Below, piece by piece: positions 26,477 through 36,248 of a stretch of 64,000 nucleotides of DNA. The stretch covers positions 9,486-73,485 of the forward strand of contig NZ_CAJUHF010000014.1 of NCBI RefSeq assembly GCF_910585845.1, written 5' to 3'. Position 1 is the stretch's first letter, and every line of letters begins with the position of its first letter. Below the pieces are notes generated by a model. The model was not told the DNA's origin, did not search any database, and saw only the letters and a program-made list of their open reading frames with translations. A program made the position numbers and the translations under genes. The DNA comes from an uncultured Bacteroides sp. GTDB lineage: Bacteria; Bacteroidota; Bacteroidia; Bacteroidales; Bacteroidaceae.

Positions 26477-27841
26477 TTAAAATTCATTCACTGTTTCTTT
26501 GCCATCCAGCCAGGCAGCCATGTTCAGCACCAGCAAGTTCCAATTCTGGAAACCCTTGTTGAGGATAGGCTCGCCATTGTCGGGCATGTAGTATTCGTGC
26601 AGCGCACCAAAGCGCTCATAGTCGCGCCCCAGCAGCAACACGGTCTTCTCTGCCAGTTCCCGGGCATCCTCCGTATAGCCGTAGCGGAGCAGTCCACGGA
26701 AAACGAAGTAGTTGACGCATATCCACACCGGTCCCTGCCAAGAAGAGGGATTGCCGCTGGCACGCACATCATACATCTTCTCCAATGGAGAAAGCGAGCG
26801 TACGCCTGCCGCAGCATTGAACAGACGGGGATCACGATATTGCCGTTCCACAATTTCGCGTGCTTGGTCGGAAGTGGCAATTCCTGCCCACAACGCCATG
26901 AAGCCGCTCCATACGCTAAAACGCTGTATCAGGCAGTCATAGGTACGGGGCTGCCCGGTGTGATAATGGAAGCCCGGTGTAGCAGGCTTTTCTACCGGAA
27001 GGAGGTTGAGGTCGACACTATAGTAGAAACCATCGCGAGGGTCCCAGCAATGCTTGCGGATAGCCTCCTGTAGCTCTTCAGCCTCACGGGTGAAGCGTTT
27101 TTCCAGGTCGGGCATGCGGAGTTGTGTTGCCAGGTAGGCCATGGCAAGCAGTTCCCTGTACATCAACGCATTGAGGAAGATGGAACCTGAGCTTTCCTGA
27201 GGGCGGTAGAAGGTACTGGGGTCATTGTCCACCCCAATCATTTCATCGTTCTCCCAATAGAGCAGCCCGGTGGCTTTGTGCCGATGGTAGTTGAGGTACT
27301 TTCCCACGAAGGTCTGCAAGTTATAGAATCCTTCACGCAACCATTCGGCATCACCGCCCGTCTGCTTCACTACGAAGGCGGCATGCTGCGCCAACACGGG
27401 CTTGTGCATGTTCGTCTTCCAGGGGTTGATTTTCTGTAGTAACTGCCAGCGCTCTTCCGTGTTGTCGAAGATGCAGATGGGAATCCATCCGTCACCGCCA
27501 CCATAATTGAGGAAGTTGAGGATACAGCCTTTCTCGTAAGTGATCAATTCTTTGCGGTCGGCATCGGTGCCGTGTTCCACAATAATCTGCCGCAGGGCGA
27601 TGTCGCTCAGCCAAGAATCCCAATCCCATAGCTGGTTGGCGTACTGTCCGCTACCGGGCACCAGAAAAGGATATTTCAGTGCACCGACCGGTTGTCGGTA
27701 CATGCCCTTCATGTTCTTGTAGATATGCTGCCTGCATATCTCTTTGTATTTCTTCAGGTTCTCGGCATTCCTTTCGGGCATTTGCGCCGCCAGTGAAGCA
27801 CTGAACAGAAATCCGAGACATACAAACAGTATTTTCTTCAT
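26477..27841 (-). CDS. (alpha/alpha)6-barrel glycosidase, trehalase / GH63-like
   Basis: The 454-residue protein has a signal peptide ending SASLAAQ. The remainder resembles the (alpha/alpha)6 barrels of clan GH-G (trehalase GH37, mannosylglycerate-hydrolase-like and GH63 catalytic domains): LWDWDSWLSDIALRQ near residue 72, YWENDEMIGVDNDPSTF near 200, and NPSSWQGPVWICVNYFVFRGL near 358. Known members hydrolyse alpha-glucosidic or alpha-mannosidic bonds; I cannot assign the family number or substrate. It is inside PUL1, between the glycerophosphodiesterase and the SGNH hydrolase. Confidence 0.78.
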   Translation of the reverse strand: MKKILFVCLGFLFSASLAAQMPERNAENLKKYKEICRQHIYKNMKGMYRQPVGALKYPFLVPGSGQYANQLWDWDSWLSDIALRQIIVEHGTDADRKELITYEKGCILNFLNYGGGDGWIPICIFDNTEERWQLLQKINPWKTNMHKPVLAQHAAFVVKQTGGDAEWLREGFYNLQTFVGKYLNYHRHKATGLLYWENDEMIGVDNDPSTFYRPQESSGSIFLNALMYRELLAMAYLATQLRMPDLEKRFTREAEELQEAIRKHCWDPRDGFYYSVDLNLLPVEKPATPGFHYHTGQPRTYDCLIQRFSVWSGFMALWAGIATSDQAREIVERQYRDPRLFNAAAGVRSLSPLEKMYDVRASGNPSSWQGPVWICVNYFVFRGLLRYGYTEDARELAEKTVLLLGRDYERFGALHEYYMPDNGEPILNKGFQNWNLLVLNMAAWLDGKETVNEF

Positions 27842-27856
27842 ATATATCTTTATTTG

Positions 27857-27965
27857 AGTTTCGCAAGCTCAACTTTTTAGTTGATAAGGGGGCAGTAGAC
27901 AAGTTGACAAGAGTTCAGTTGACAAGTCTACAAGGGGGTAGTTGACAAGTTGAACTTGCGAAACT
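27857..27965. repeat. 18-bp inverted repeat between two PUL1 genes
   Basis: AGTTTCGCAAGCTCAACT (27857-27874) is inverted at 27948-27965 with one mismatch. The intervening bases hold several TTGACAAG direct repeats. It fills the 132-base gap after the glycerophosphodiesterase gene and could fold in the operon mRNA. Confidence 0.8.
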
Positions 27966-27973
27966 TGAGTTAT

Positions 27974-29101
27974 TTATCTCAATCCCTTCTTCTGCAAGGC
28001 GGCAATCAGTTCGGCAGGCACGTCGGTCTGAATCATCCGCGTAGTAGGGAATATATTAAACAGCTCGTCAAGTTGCTTGTCATCCAGCGCATACTCAGGT
28101 ATAGTCTGGTCGAGCACCCACAACAGGCAGACGGAGGGAATCATTCCCATCTCCACCGCATCGCCCAAAGAAGGACTTCTGCCTTCGGTGAAGTAGGCTG
28201 TCTGTACGAAGAAGGTGCGCGGCAATTCCTCCAGCAACTTGTGCCCCCCTACCCAAGGATAAATGTTGGCATCTTCTGTCACACCAAGCACTTCGCGGGT
28301 ACCTTCTTCCACACCGCTGTAGAAAAAGACGGCTTCCATCATACCCGTCCGGCGTACCACGTCCACCACTTCCTTGAAGATGCCTTGTCCGGTGCACTTG
28401 TCAATATCCACATAGGCGCGTCCGCGCACAGCAACCAGATAGGCTTCCAGCGTAGGCATTTTCTCGTCAGTAGGGTTTCCGGCACGGTCTTTCAGGTTGT
28501 ACTGCAAGATTTCGTCGTAGGTCATGTCGGCAATCCGTCCCTGTCCGGTGGTGGTGGCGTCGATGGTCTCGTCGTGGCATATCACGAGAACGCCGTCCTT
28601 GGTCTGCCTGACATCGCACTCCAATATTTCGGCACCGGTAGCCACGGCAGCCTCAATGGCAGGCAAAGAGTTCTCGGGGATGGTCTTGTCGTGCGTATGT
28701 GCCCGATGTGCCATGACCCACACTTTCCGGTAAGAGGGATCCTTGAACTGCTGCATCGCCACGCTGAGTGCCGGCAGGCTGCAGATGTGTATGTCGGCTG
28801 TCAGAGAGATTCCGGTTGCCGTCTGTGCCTTGAGGGTGTAGTCACCTTCGTGGGCATAAGCGTGCGTAAAGAACACTTTGTTCCGGCCTGTCTCCACGAT
28901 TCCGTCTCCGAAGTCTATGGTCACCTCCTCGTCCGAAGCCACGTTTTCCAATCCTATCTTCACCACTTCATGCAACATGGCATATTCACTTACCGACATG
29001 TGAGGATCAGTTGTCTTCATCTCTTTTGGGGTTCCGCTACATGCTGTCAGGAGAGCAGCCAGCAGAACCATGATATATAGGCTTATTTTATTGTCATTCA
29101 T
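27974..29101 (-). CDS. Glycerophosphodiester phosphodiesterase lipoprotein with N-terminal PKD-like domain
   Basis: The 375-residue protein has a lipoprotein signal (LLAALLTACSG). Residues about 45-115 form a PKD-like beta domain (VTIDFGDGIVETG...FTHAYAHEGDYTL). The rest is a GDPD TIM barrel: MAHRAHTHDKTIPENSLPA, EILECDVRQTKDG, and CHDETIDATTTG carry the catalytic His pair and the metal-binding Glu/Asp. GDPD enzymes split glycerophosphodiesters into alcohol and glycerol phosphate. Its presence in a PUL with a phosphodiester glycosidase suggests a phosphodiester-containing glycan (inference). Confidence 0.9.
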   Translation of the reverse strand: MNDNKISLYIMVLLAALLTACSGTPKEMKTTDPHMSVSEYAMLHEVVKIGLENVASDEEVTIDFGDGIVETGRNKVFFTHAYAHEGDYTLKAQTATGISLTADIHICSLPALSVAMQQFKDPSYRKVWVMAHRAHTHDKTIPENSLPAIEAAVATGAEILECDVRQTKDGVLVICHDETIDATTTGQGRIADMTYDEILQYNLKDRAGNPTDEKMPTLEAYLVAVRGRAYVDIDKCTGQGIFKEVVDVVRRTGMMEAVFFYSGVEEGTREVLGVTEDANIYPWVGGHKLLEELPRTFFVQTAYFTEGRSPSLGDAVEMGMIPSVCLLWVLDQTIPEYALDDKQLDELFNIFPTTRMIQTDVPAELIAALQKKGLR

Positions 29102-29133
29102 CTCTTTGGTCTTTATTAGATAATAAATTATTC

Positions 29134-29223
29134 GTCAATACTCCCGGTAAAGTTCTGTCAATACTTCCATAAGGTTTTGTCAATACTTCCATAAGGTTTT
29201 GTCAATACTTCCGGTAGGGTTCT
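29134..29223. repeat. Four 22-23 bp tandem repeats copying the 3' end of the GH127 gene
   Basis: Units are 29134-29156, 29157-29178, 29179-29200 and 29201-29223. The two inner units are identical; the outer two are closer to each other. The last unit holds the final codons and TGA stop of the GH127 gene, so three extra copies of the gene end lie downstream of it. Confidence 0.9.
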
Positions 29224-31067
29224 GTCATCACATGCAGCGTCTGCGGAATCCATACCCGATAACGTCCTGTCCGTGCCCAGTCATTACCCGAAGAGGCAAA
29301 GTCACAGAAGCGGATGGGCTTCGCCGTCTTGTTAACAGGATCTTCCAGATCGGTACCCAACACAGTGGGGACTTCCAGCGTTATCCAGGCAAAGGAACCG
29401 GGTACGTTCTCTCGCACCGTAGCCTGCACCACGCCTTGCCCGTCACTCTGAATGACGGCACACTCATCCACATCGCCATCACCGAAACGGCTGTCACGGG
29501 CAAACACCAGCGGTCCGCGCACCACAGCCTGATGGTTGTGGTCTTTCACCACTTGAGTCTGAATGCCGAATTCCAGCACTACTTCATCTCCATGCTTCCA
29601 CGTGCGGTCCAGACAGAGGTAACCGCCCTGATGCAACACTTCCTGCACTTGTCCGTTGACAGTGGCGCTCACACCGTTTATGCAGGAGGGTATGCGTAGC
29701 GCCAGCTTGAAGCGTTCCTCCTTCTGAGGATTCACCCCGATGTTCACTTTTCCATTTACGGGATAGTCGGTCTCTACTTTCAGGGCTACCGTATTCTTCT
29801 TGCCCGTCTTCACCTGCACTTCCATCGGCACATAGAGGTTGAGGAATATGCCGTCTTCCCTCGTAGCCACCGCCATCTTCGGGATCAGGGCAAACCCACG
29901 GGGACCATTGGCGTTGCAGCAGTTGATGTGCATGCCGCATTGCTCCTCGCCCGGCTGTCGGCGTCCTTCCAGCGGGCTGTATTTGGAAATCTGTCCGCCA
30001 TCGTGCTTCATCGAGGCAAACAAGGCGTTGTACATCGTCCGCTCAAACTCCTCGACGTAAAGCGCATTGCCCGTATCGCGCCACAGGCGGTTACAGAACT
30101 GCATGTAGGTGAAGGTTACGCAAGTCTCCATCGTATGATAGGCAGGAAGAGTCTGCTTCTCCTTGCCGCCATACCAACACTCGAAGGCTGCGCCCGAACC
30201 GGCAATGTTTATCTCGTCTCGCCGGATGCTCTCAGCCGTACGTTCGGCAGCTTCCTTATAAAGAGGATCGTCCAGCACGCGACCCAGCTCCACCAACCCT
30301 TCGTAGCAGGACATCATCTCGTAGGCTTTCTGTCCGTTCTCGAACGACCACCACGAAGCCGGATATGCCGAACGTTGGAAAACAGGAACGTCTCGCAGTG
30401 CTTTGGTGATGAGTTGCGAACTGCCTTCCTGCTCGATGCCCGTCACGATCTCCTTGGCAAAGTCGAGATAGCGTTGTTCACGAGTGATGTCGTACAGATA
30501 GACCACCGGCTCCAGTATGGAACAGCTTGCCATACCGAAGTAGTTGCCCGTACGGGCTATGTCCAGATTCTGTTCATGCAACTGTTCCATCAAGTAATCC
30601 ACCGAACGCATGGCGGCGTTCAAGGCTGCCCGGTCGCCAGTCAGGCGATAGTATGCCACCAAGGCGAGTGCCGAGTATTTCCTGCCCCAGATGTCCCAGT
30701 TGGTCAGCCGGGCTTCGGGCTTGTAGTTACCGATGTAGCCGTCCGGAGTCTGGGTCTGCATGAAACTCTGTACACCGCTCTTTATCTGTTCCAGCAGCGC
30801 CGGGTCCTTGCAATACTCATAAGAGGAGATGGCACCCAACAGCCATTTGCCAAAGAACTCCGACTGCCAGAGGCTTGTCTCCTCACGATGTCGGAAAGGT
30901 TCCACCAAGTGCTCCACATCCTGCGACTTCACCCGATGCTCAATACACGTATGGATACGCCCGCCCACGTAGCCACCGATGCGGATCTCCTCTACCTTGC
31001 TCTTCTGACCCAAAGCCGGTAAAGCACTCCAGGCACACAGTCCTAAAAATAATATTCTAAAATCCAT
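29202..31067 (-). CDS. GH127-type beta-L-arabinofuranosidase
   Basis: The 621-residue protein has a signal peptide ending SALPALGQ and an (alpha/alpha)6 barrel followed by beta domains, as in GH127 (formerly DUF1680). The zinc/catalytic set matches the Bifidobacterium HypBA1 pattern: Glu314 and Cys316 in METCVTF, and the adjacent Cys383-Cys384 in HINCCNANGPRG; a Cys of this pair is the nucleophile in characterised members. Related families (GH137, GH146) share the fold, so other beta-arabinofuranoside linkages are possible. It follows susD after a 186-base gap with a hairpin. Confidence 0.88.
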   Translation of the reverse strand: MDFRILFLGLCAWSALPALGQKSKVEEIRIGGYVGGRIHTCIEHRVKSQDVEHLVEPFRHREETSLWQSEFFGKWLLGAISSYEYCKDPALLEQIKSGVQSFMQTQTPDGYIGNYKPEARLTNWDIWGRKYSALALVAYYRLTGDRAALNAAMRSVDYLMEQLHEQNLDIARTGNYFGMASCSILEPVVYLYDITREQRYLDFAKEIVTGIEQEGSSQLITKALRDVPVFQRSAYPASWWSFENGQKAYEMMSCYEGLVELGRVLDDPLYKEAAERTAESIRRDEINIAGSGAAFECWYGGKEKQTLPAYHTMETCVTFTYMQFCNRLWRDTGNALYVEEFERTMYNALFASMKHDGGQISKYSPLEGRRQPGEEQCGMHINCCNANGPRGFALIPKMAVATREDGIFLNLYVPMEVQVKTGKKNTVALKVETDYPVNGKVNIGVNPQKEERFKLALRIPSCINGVSATVNGQVQEVLHQGGYLCLDRTWKHGDEVVLEFGIQTQVVKDHNHQAVVRGPLVFARDSRFGDGDVDECAVIQSDGQGVVQATVRENVPGSFAWITLEVPTVLGTDLEDPVNKTAKPIRFCDFASSGNDWARTGRYRVWIPQTLHVMTEPYRKY

Positions 31068-31174
31068 CTAATATCCATATTTTAATAATATCCATAAAAA
31101 AACAAACAAGTGAATCCGTACTGTAAACTTTTTACCTTATCTTCCCCAAACAGAGTGCATATAAAAAGCAGACC

Positions 31175-31217
31175 TCCTTCCGTCGTCTTTTCTCAAAGAA
31201 CAGAATACGGAAGGAGA
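31175..31217 (-). terminator. Hairpin between susD and the PUL1 enzyme genes
   Basis: CTCCTTCCGT and its perfect complement form a 10-bp stem (31175-31184 with 31208-31217) with a 23-nt loop. On the minus strand GTCTGCTTTTTAT follows. It sits between susD and ten downstream genes and could attenuate or process the transcript. Confidence 0.5.
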
Positions 31218-31253
31218 TACTTGCTATTTATCCTCTGTCATCATCTGGTTTCA

Positions 31254-32759
31254 TCAATATCCGGGATTCTGCTCGATCACACCATCCGATTCGGTAATCA
31301 CCTTCGGCGGAATGGGGAACAAGACCATGTGGTCCTTGGCTGCCGTACATCCGCGCTTCTTGGCAAACTCGATATACTTGCCGAAACGTATCAGGTCCTG
31401 ACGGCGCCAGCCTTCCATGAAGAGTTCGCGTCCTCTCTCCATCAACAGGAATTCTCTGAACTTCTCCTTGCTGGTCTGTATATCTGCCGGAATGGTGTGT
31501 GTAACGCCTACACGGTCGGTAATCTGTTTCAGGTAGTTCAACGCCTTGTCCGTAGGTCCGTTCAGCTCGTTCTCTATCTCGGCAAGGGAGAGAAGCACGT
31601 CCGCATAGCGGAAAGCCACGATGTGCATATTACCACTGGCATACTTCTCCGGAGCCATCAAATATTTCACCGGAATGGCGCCCTGCTGAATACGGTCATC
31701 ACTTGCACCACCTCCTCCGGGACGAGTATAAAGTGTACCGTTCGCATCCTTGTAAGAATCAGCAATCACTTCCAAACGGGCATCCGCCTTGTCATACGTG
31801 TCATAGAAATCCCATGGCATCAGATAGCCTCCCCAACGATGAGTCGGACAAGCTTTGTGCTCGAAATTCTTGCCGAAAGTGATGCAATTGGGTGGGAAAA
31901 GATAATAAGCATACTCATTTCCGGCAAGCTCTCCACCCGGAACAGCCCATACTGTTTCATCATTCATTTCATCGGAGAAAACATCCTTATAGTCTTCAGA
32001 AAGCGTATACCCCATCGTCTTCATACTCTCGGCATAAGGCAACGCCTTGTCATACTGGTGGTCGTTCATATATGCTTTCATCAGCAGCATAGTGGCAATC
32101 CCTTTATTCACGCGACCCCAATTTTCCGTACCATTCGTTTTGTCATAAAGATACGGTAATGCCTCCTGCAAGTCGCTTACCATGCGATTGAAATAGACTT
32201 CTTTCGTAGGACGCGGCGTATAAACAATGTTGCTCAATCCCTCCGGTTCAAGTACACACGATACCGGTCCATACAAATCATAAAAGCAGAACATCAACCA
32301 AGCACGCAAAGTCTTTACCTCGGCAATCTTCTGTGCTTTTGCCGCTTCCGGCAAACCGCCGACTTTCTCCAGCTGATCTAGAATGAATGTACAACGGGTA
32401 ATATTACGGCTAATGGAGTATGTTCCGTAAGTATTCCATGCACCGGACCAATTGAATTTATAAATCTGGTTACTCTGGTGCACCAATTCATCCGAAGTGA
32501 ATTCTGAGTAGGCCCACCAACCATCACCAGATGCGTAGATAGGCATGGTCCAACCATCGTTAGAGCCATCATACACACCACCGGAATTAGCCTTGAAATT
32601 GGCATACATACCTATTACTAATGCATCTATATCTTCCACCGTCTGTGGGAAGTTTGAATTTGTCAGGCTCGAAAATACCTTCTGGTCCAAATCACATGAG
32701 TAAAATATCACACCCATGCATAAAGCGACTGCCCAACTGATTATTTTTTTCATTTTCAT
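31254..32759 (-). CDS. SusD/RagB nutrient-binding outer-membrane lipoprotein (PUL1)
   Basis: The 501-residue protein (start ATG 32759, MKMKKIISWAVALCMGV) has a lipobox Cys in FYSCDLDQ. It is a SusD-like lipoprotein of helical TPR layout, with the typical RAWLMFCFYDLYGPV segment near 130 and the C-terminal ELFMEGWRRQDLIRFGKY and IEQNPGY. SusD caps the SusC transporter and binds glycan. A start at 32834 would overlap susC and precede no signal peptide. It follows susC by 19 bases. Confidence 0.95.
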   Translation of the reverse strand: MKMKKIISWAVALCMGVIFYSCDLDQKVFSSLTNSNFPQTVEDIDALVIGMYANFKANSGGVYDGSNDGWTMPIYASGDGWWAYSEFTSDELVHQSNQIYKFNWSGAWNTYGTYSISRNITRCTFILDQLEKVGGLPEAAKAQKIAEVKTLRAWLMFCFYDLYGPVSCVLEPEGLSNIVYTPRPTKEVYFNRMVSDLQEALPYLYDKTNGTENWGRVNKGIATMLLMKAYMNDHQYDKALPYAESMKTMGYTLSEDYKDVFSDEMNDETVWAVPGGELAGNEYAYYLFPPNCITFGKNFEHKACPTHRWGGYLMPWDFYDTYDKADARLEVIADSYKDANGTLYTRPGGGGASDDRIQQGAIPVKYLMAPEKYASGNMHIVAFRYADVLLSLAEIENELNGPTDKALNYLKQITDRVGVTHTIPADIQTSKEKFREFLLMERGRELFMEGWRRQDLIRFGKYIEFAKKRGCTAAKDHMVLFPIPPKVITESDGVIEQNPGY

Positions 32760-32778
32760 CTCTTCTTGAAATTTAAAT

Positions 32779-35700
32779 TTAGAAATTAATGTTAACACCC
32801 AATACGACCGTAAACGGAATGGGGAATGGTGCACAGTTGATTTCCATTTCCGGGTCTAGACCCTCGTAATTGGTCAACATCAGCGTATTCTGTAAATCTA
32901 CAAATACAGAAGCATCCGAAGCAATCTTATTTCTCTTCAGGAATTTCTCAGGCAACATATAAGTCAGCTTGATATCCTTGAAACGCCAGAAATGTACGTT
33001 CTTTAGTGTAAAGTCATGCGTACCGGTCTTGTTGTTTCCGCCAGTCACATCTGCAGCAATACCCGGATACCAACCGGTAGGGTTATAGGAAGTCCATACG
33101 TCTTTCACACGTACACTGGTATTATCGTCTCCAATGCCTCTAAAGTTCCAAGAATCATATGCTTTTTTACCCAACACGCCATACGTATCAATATCCAGCA
33201 TCCAGTTTCTGAAACGTAGACTGGCACCCAAACCGAAGTTGGCTTTCGGGTCCCAAGTACCCAATTTCACGATATCACCGTCATCCATCACACCGTCACC
33301 ATTGATATCTACATATCTCAAGTTACCAGGTTTAGCATCTGGCTGAAGCACTTTGCCATTAGAAGTATAGGCTTGTACCTCTTCCAAAGAATGGAAGATA
33401 CCGTTCGTCTTCCAGCCATAAATCGGGCTCAGGTCGTCTTTCTCCTTCAACCAAGGGCTGATGGCGACTTCCGGATTACGTTCCACCCATTTGGAACGAT
33501 TGTGAGATACGTTGGCATAAGCTGTCAATGTCCAGTCCTTTTTATCTACGATAGTACCTTTCAATGCCACTTCGATACCCTTGCTTCGGGTAGAACCTAC
33601 ATTTTTGGCTATATTACCCACCATACCGGTTACAGGAAGTGGAGTAAAATTAAGCAAATCTTTGGCTGTACGCACATAGTAATCTACACTACCGGTCAGA
33701 CGGTCATCGAAAAATCCAAAATCGATACCGGCATTCACCGTAATGTCCGTTTCCCACTTCAAATCAGGATTACCCTGCTCTTTCTGAATAATACCTTTAT
33801 GATAAACTCCACCGAAATAGTAATAATCTCCCGACCATGCGTTACCATACGTAGTCAGCGGATAAGTACCACCGGTCAAGATGCTTTCATTACCCGATGT
33901 ACCGTAACCGGCTCTCAACTTCAGGAAACTCAAGACATCAAAGTCTTTCATGAATTTCTCTTCAGAGATAACCCATGCGGCAGAGGCACCGGGGAACCAT
34001 CCCCACTTGTGATTGTCGGCAAATACGGAAGAACCATCGTTACGGAGCGTAACTCCCAAGATATAGCGGTTCTTGAAAGTATAATTCAAACGGCCGAAGA
34101 AAGAAAGTTTGTTACGCCAGGTCTTCCATGAGCCCAAATTGGTTCTTTCAAGATCGGATGTAGAACCAATGTTGTTATTCTCATACACGTCTGTAGGAAA
34201 ATTGTATCCCATCACGTTGTGAGATCTGGATGTAGTAACGTAATATCCCGTACCCACAACTGCATTCAAGTGATGACCGTTAGCGATATCCTTGTCGAAG
34301 GTCAGATACTCTTCAATACCATAGTTATCGTTGAATGCATTGGAAAAACCACCATAGTTATCTTCTACCTGTGCAGGCAGTTTGCCCTTGGTAGAACCGA
34401 AAATCTCACGATTCTCGTCCGTCTTGTCCACACTCAATTGCACATTTGCTTTGAGCCACGGCAGGAATTTTACTTCCAGATTGGGCGAAAACATCAAACG
34501 TTTTGTCACCGTCTGGTTCTTGATATGAAACCAAGTAGCCGGGTTCGGTGTCAGGGGAGAAATAGAAGTAGTCAACTTTCCCTCCTCATCATATAGTGGC
34601 ATATTTGATGGAAAGAAAATGGCAGCATTGGTCTGTACCGCTTCATTACGGTTCATTCGTGTATGTCCTGATGACGGATTGTTTGAGGACAAATGCGAAT
34701 ACATACTTGCCACATTCAAAGTAACGTACTTATTAAAACTGGCTTCAAAATTAAAACGGCCACTAAAACGTTGTAAATCGCTTATTTTCAGAATAGAATT
34801 CTGGTCGTAATAGTTAAACGAAGCATAAAACTTGAACTTCTCCGAACCGGCATTAATAGCCACATTATGATTATGAATAAAACCGGTACGCGTAATCTCG
34901 TCTACATGATCGTAAGTCTTTGCATTACGTATCTCCTCAGCGGTAAATGCTTCTGCCCATCCCGATGTAGGAGCAGGCGTTGTTCCGTAAGGAAAGAAAT
35001 TGCCCCGATAAAGGAAATTCTCCATTCTGGAAAGATTGACATTAGTCATATATTCCTGAGCATCAAGCACATCATAATATTTATTGATACCTTGTACGGA
35101 AAAAGAACCATTGTACGAAATACGAGGCTTTCCAGTTTGTCCTTTCTTAGTTGTAATCAAAATCACACCATTAGCGGCAGACGAACCGTAAATGGCAGCG
35201 GCACTGGCATCTTTCATCACGTCGATGGAAAGAATGTCATTAGGGTTTAGCGTAGCAAGTGGGCTTCGGTCGGAACCGTCATGTAGGCTCGGCAAATTTG
35301 GACCTCCGCTGGAAGCTTTGTTACCGGTGCTACTTATCACCACACCATCGATAACGTAAAGCGGGGAGTTGGAGCCATTGGGCGAAAGTTTTCCACGAAT
35401 GTTCACACTCATTCCCGAACCGGGCTGTGCAGAGTTCTGCGTAATGGTAAGACCAGCCACCTTACCTTGCAGCAGATTGTCGGCACTCACCGCATTGGGC
35501 GCTTCAAGATCTTCGGACTTCACAGAAGAAATGGCACCGGTCACCGAACGCTTCAACTGCGAACCATATCCCACAACCACCACTTCTTCCAGCAACTCGG
35601 CATCATCCTGCAAAACGATGTTGTAATCCGATTTTGAGTCTACCGGAAAAGCATAGGTTTTGAAACCGATAAACGACACTTCTATCACCTGTCCTGCACT

Positions 35701-35997
35701 GGCAGGAATAGTAAACCGTCCGTCCATATCCGTTATCACCCCCGACGTAGTACCTTTCACTATGACATTGGCACCAATGACCGGTTCGCCGGTCTTGTCT
35801 TTCACCAATCCGGTCACATTCTTCTTCTGTTGTACAACTTCCACTCCATTCACCGGAGGATTTACAGCTTCTGCCTGTAAGCCCTGAACCGAACCGAATG
35901 AGAACAGTCCTACTATTCCCACCATCTGAAGAAAACGCCTGCTGCGATATCTTCCGTTCAGAATTGTGCTTACTAAAAGCGCTTCATGCTTTTTCAT
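32779..35997 (-). CDS. SusC/RagA TonB-linked outer-membrane transporter (PUL1)
   Basis: The 1072-residue protein begins with a signal region and a carboxypeptidase-regulatory-like domain (about 60-140; GEPVIGANVIVKGTTSGVITDMDGRF). It continues with the plug (VVGYGSQLKRSVTGAISSV... RGKLSPNGSNSPLYVIDGV) and a 22-strand barrel ending in the aromatic-terminated VVLGVNINF. It imports oligosaccharides released at the surface, using TonB energy, with its SusD partner. No anti-sigma-interacting extension is visible, and no sigma/anti-sigma pair is adjacent. A -7 box lies at 36082-36089. Confidence 0.95.
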   Translation of the reverse strand: MKKHEALLVSTILNGRYRSRRFLQMVGIVGLFSFGSVQGLQAEAVNPPVNGVEVVQQKKNVTGLVKDKTGEPVIGANVIVKGTTSGVITDMDGRFTIPASAGQVIEVSFIGFKTYAFPVDSKSDYNIVLQDDAELLEEVVVVGYGSQLKRSVTGAISSVKSEDLEAPNAVSADNLLQGKVAGLTITQNSAQPGSGMSVNIRGKLSPNGSNSPLYVIDGVVISSTGNKASSGGPNLPSLHDGSDRSPLATLNPNDILSIDVMKDASAAAIYGSSAANGVILITTKKGQTGKPRISYNGSFSVQGINKYYDVLDAQEYMTNVNLSRMENFLYRGNFFPYGTTPAPTSGWAEAFTAEEIRNAKTYDHVDEITRTGFIHNHNVAINAGSEKFKFYASFNYYDQNSILKISDLQRFSGRFNFEASFNKYVTLNVASMYSHLSSNNPSSGHTRMNRNEAVQTNAAIFFPSNMPLYDEEGKLTTSISPLTPNPATWFHIKNQTVTKRLMFSPNLEVKFLPWLKANVQLSVDKTDENREIFGSTKGKLPAQVEDNYGGFSNAFNDNYGIEEYLTFDKDIANGHHLNAVVGTGYYVTTSRSHNVMGYNFPTDVYENNNIGSTSDLERTNLGSWKTWRNKLSFFGRLNYTFKNRYILGVTLRNDGSSVFADNHKWGWFPGASAAWVISEEKFMKDFDVLSFLKLRAGYGTSGNESILTGGTYPLTTYGNAWSGDYYYFGGVYHKGIIQKEQGNPDLKWETDITVNAGIDFGFFDDRLTGSVDYYVRTAKDLLNFTPLPVTGMVGNIAKNVGSTRSKGIEVALKGTIVDKKDWTLTAYANVSHNRSKWVERNPEVAISPWLKEKDDLSPIYGWKTNGIFHSLEEVQAYTSNGKVLQPDAKPGNLRYVDINGDGVMDDGDIVKLGTWDPKANFGLGASLRFRNWMLDIDTYGVLGKKAYDSWNFRGIGDDNTSVRVKDVWTSYNPTGWYPGIAADVTGGNNKTGTHDFTLKNVHFWRFKDIKLTYMLPEKFLKRNKIASDASVFVDLQNTLMLTNYEGLDPEMEINCAPFPIPFTVVLGVNINF

Positions 35998-36081
35998 AAT
36001 ACAAATACATTTAAGAATTTAATTAAAAAAGATGCGAGGCAAGAGGATCTTTCCCCGACACCGTCATAAATTTATTTGCTG

Positions 36082-36089
36082 CAAACTTA
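36082..36089 (-). promoter_or_regulatory. -7 box for PUL1 susC
   Basis: TAAGTTTG on the minus strand matches TAnnTTTG, about 85 bases before the susC start. No TTTG is seen at -33, as is common for activator-dependent PUL promoters. Confidence 0.5.
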
Positions 36090-36248
36090 CCTGCAAAAAT
36101 ATTCTAAAAAGGATAAATACTCTTCAAAAAAGGCAAATAACTGCCCATTTATACGTTTTGGATAGTTTATATTCAAAAACTCAAGTCTCTCATATTTTTG
36201 ATAAGGTGTCAGTATACAAGTTAACGAAGCTACAAGGGGAAGCGATTC

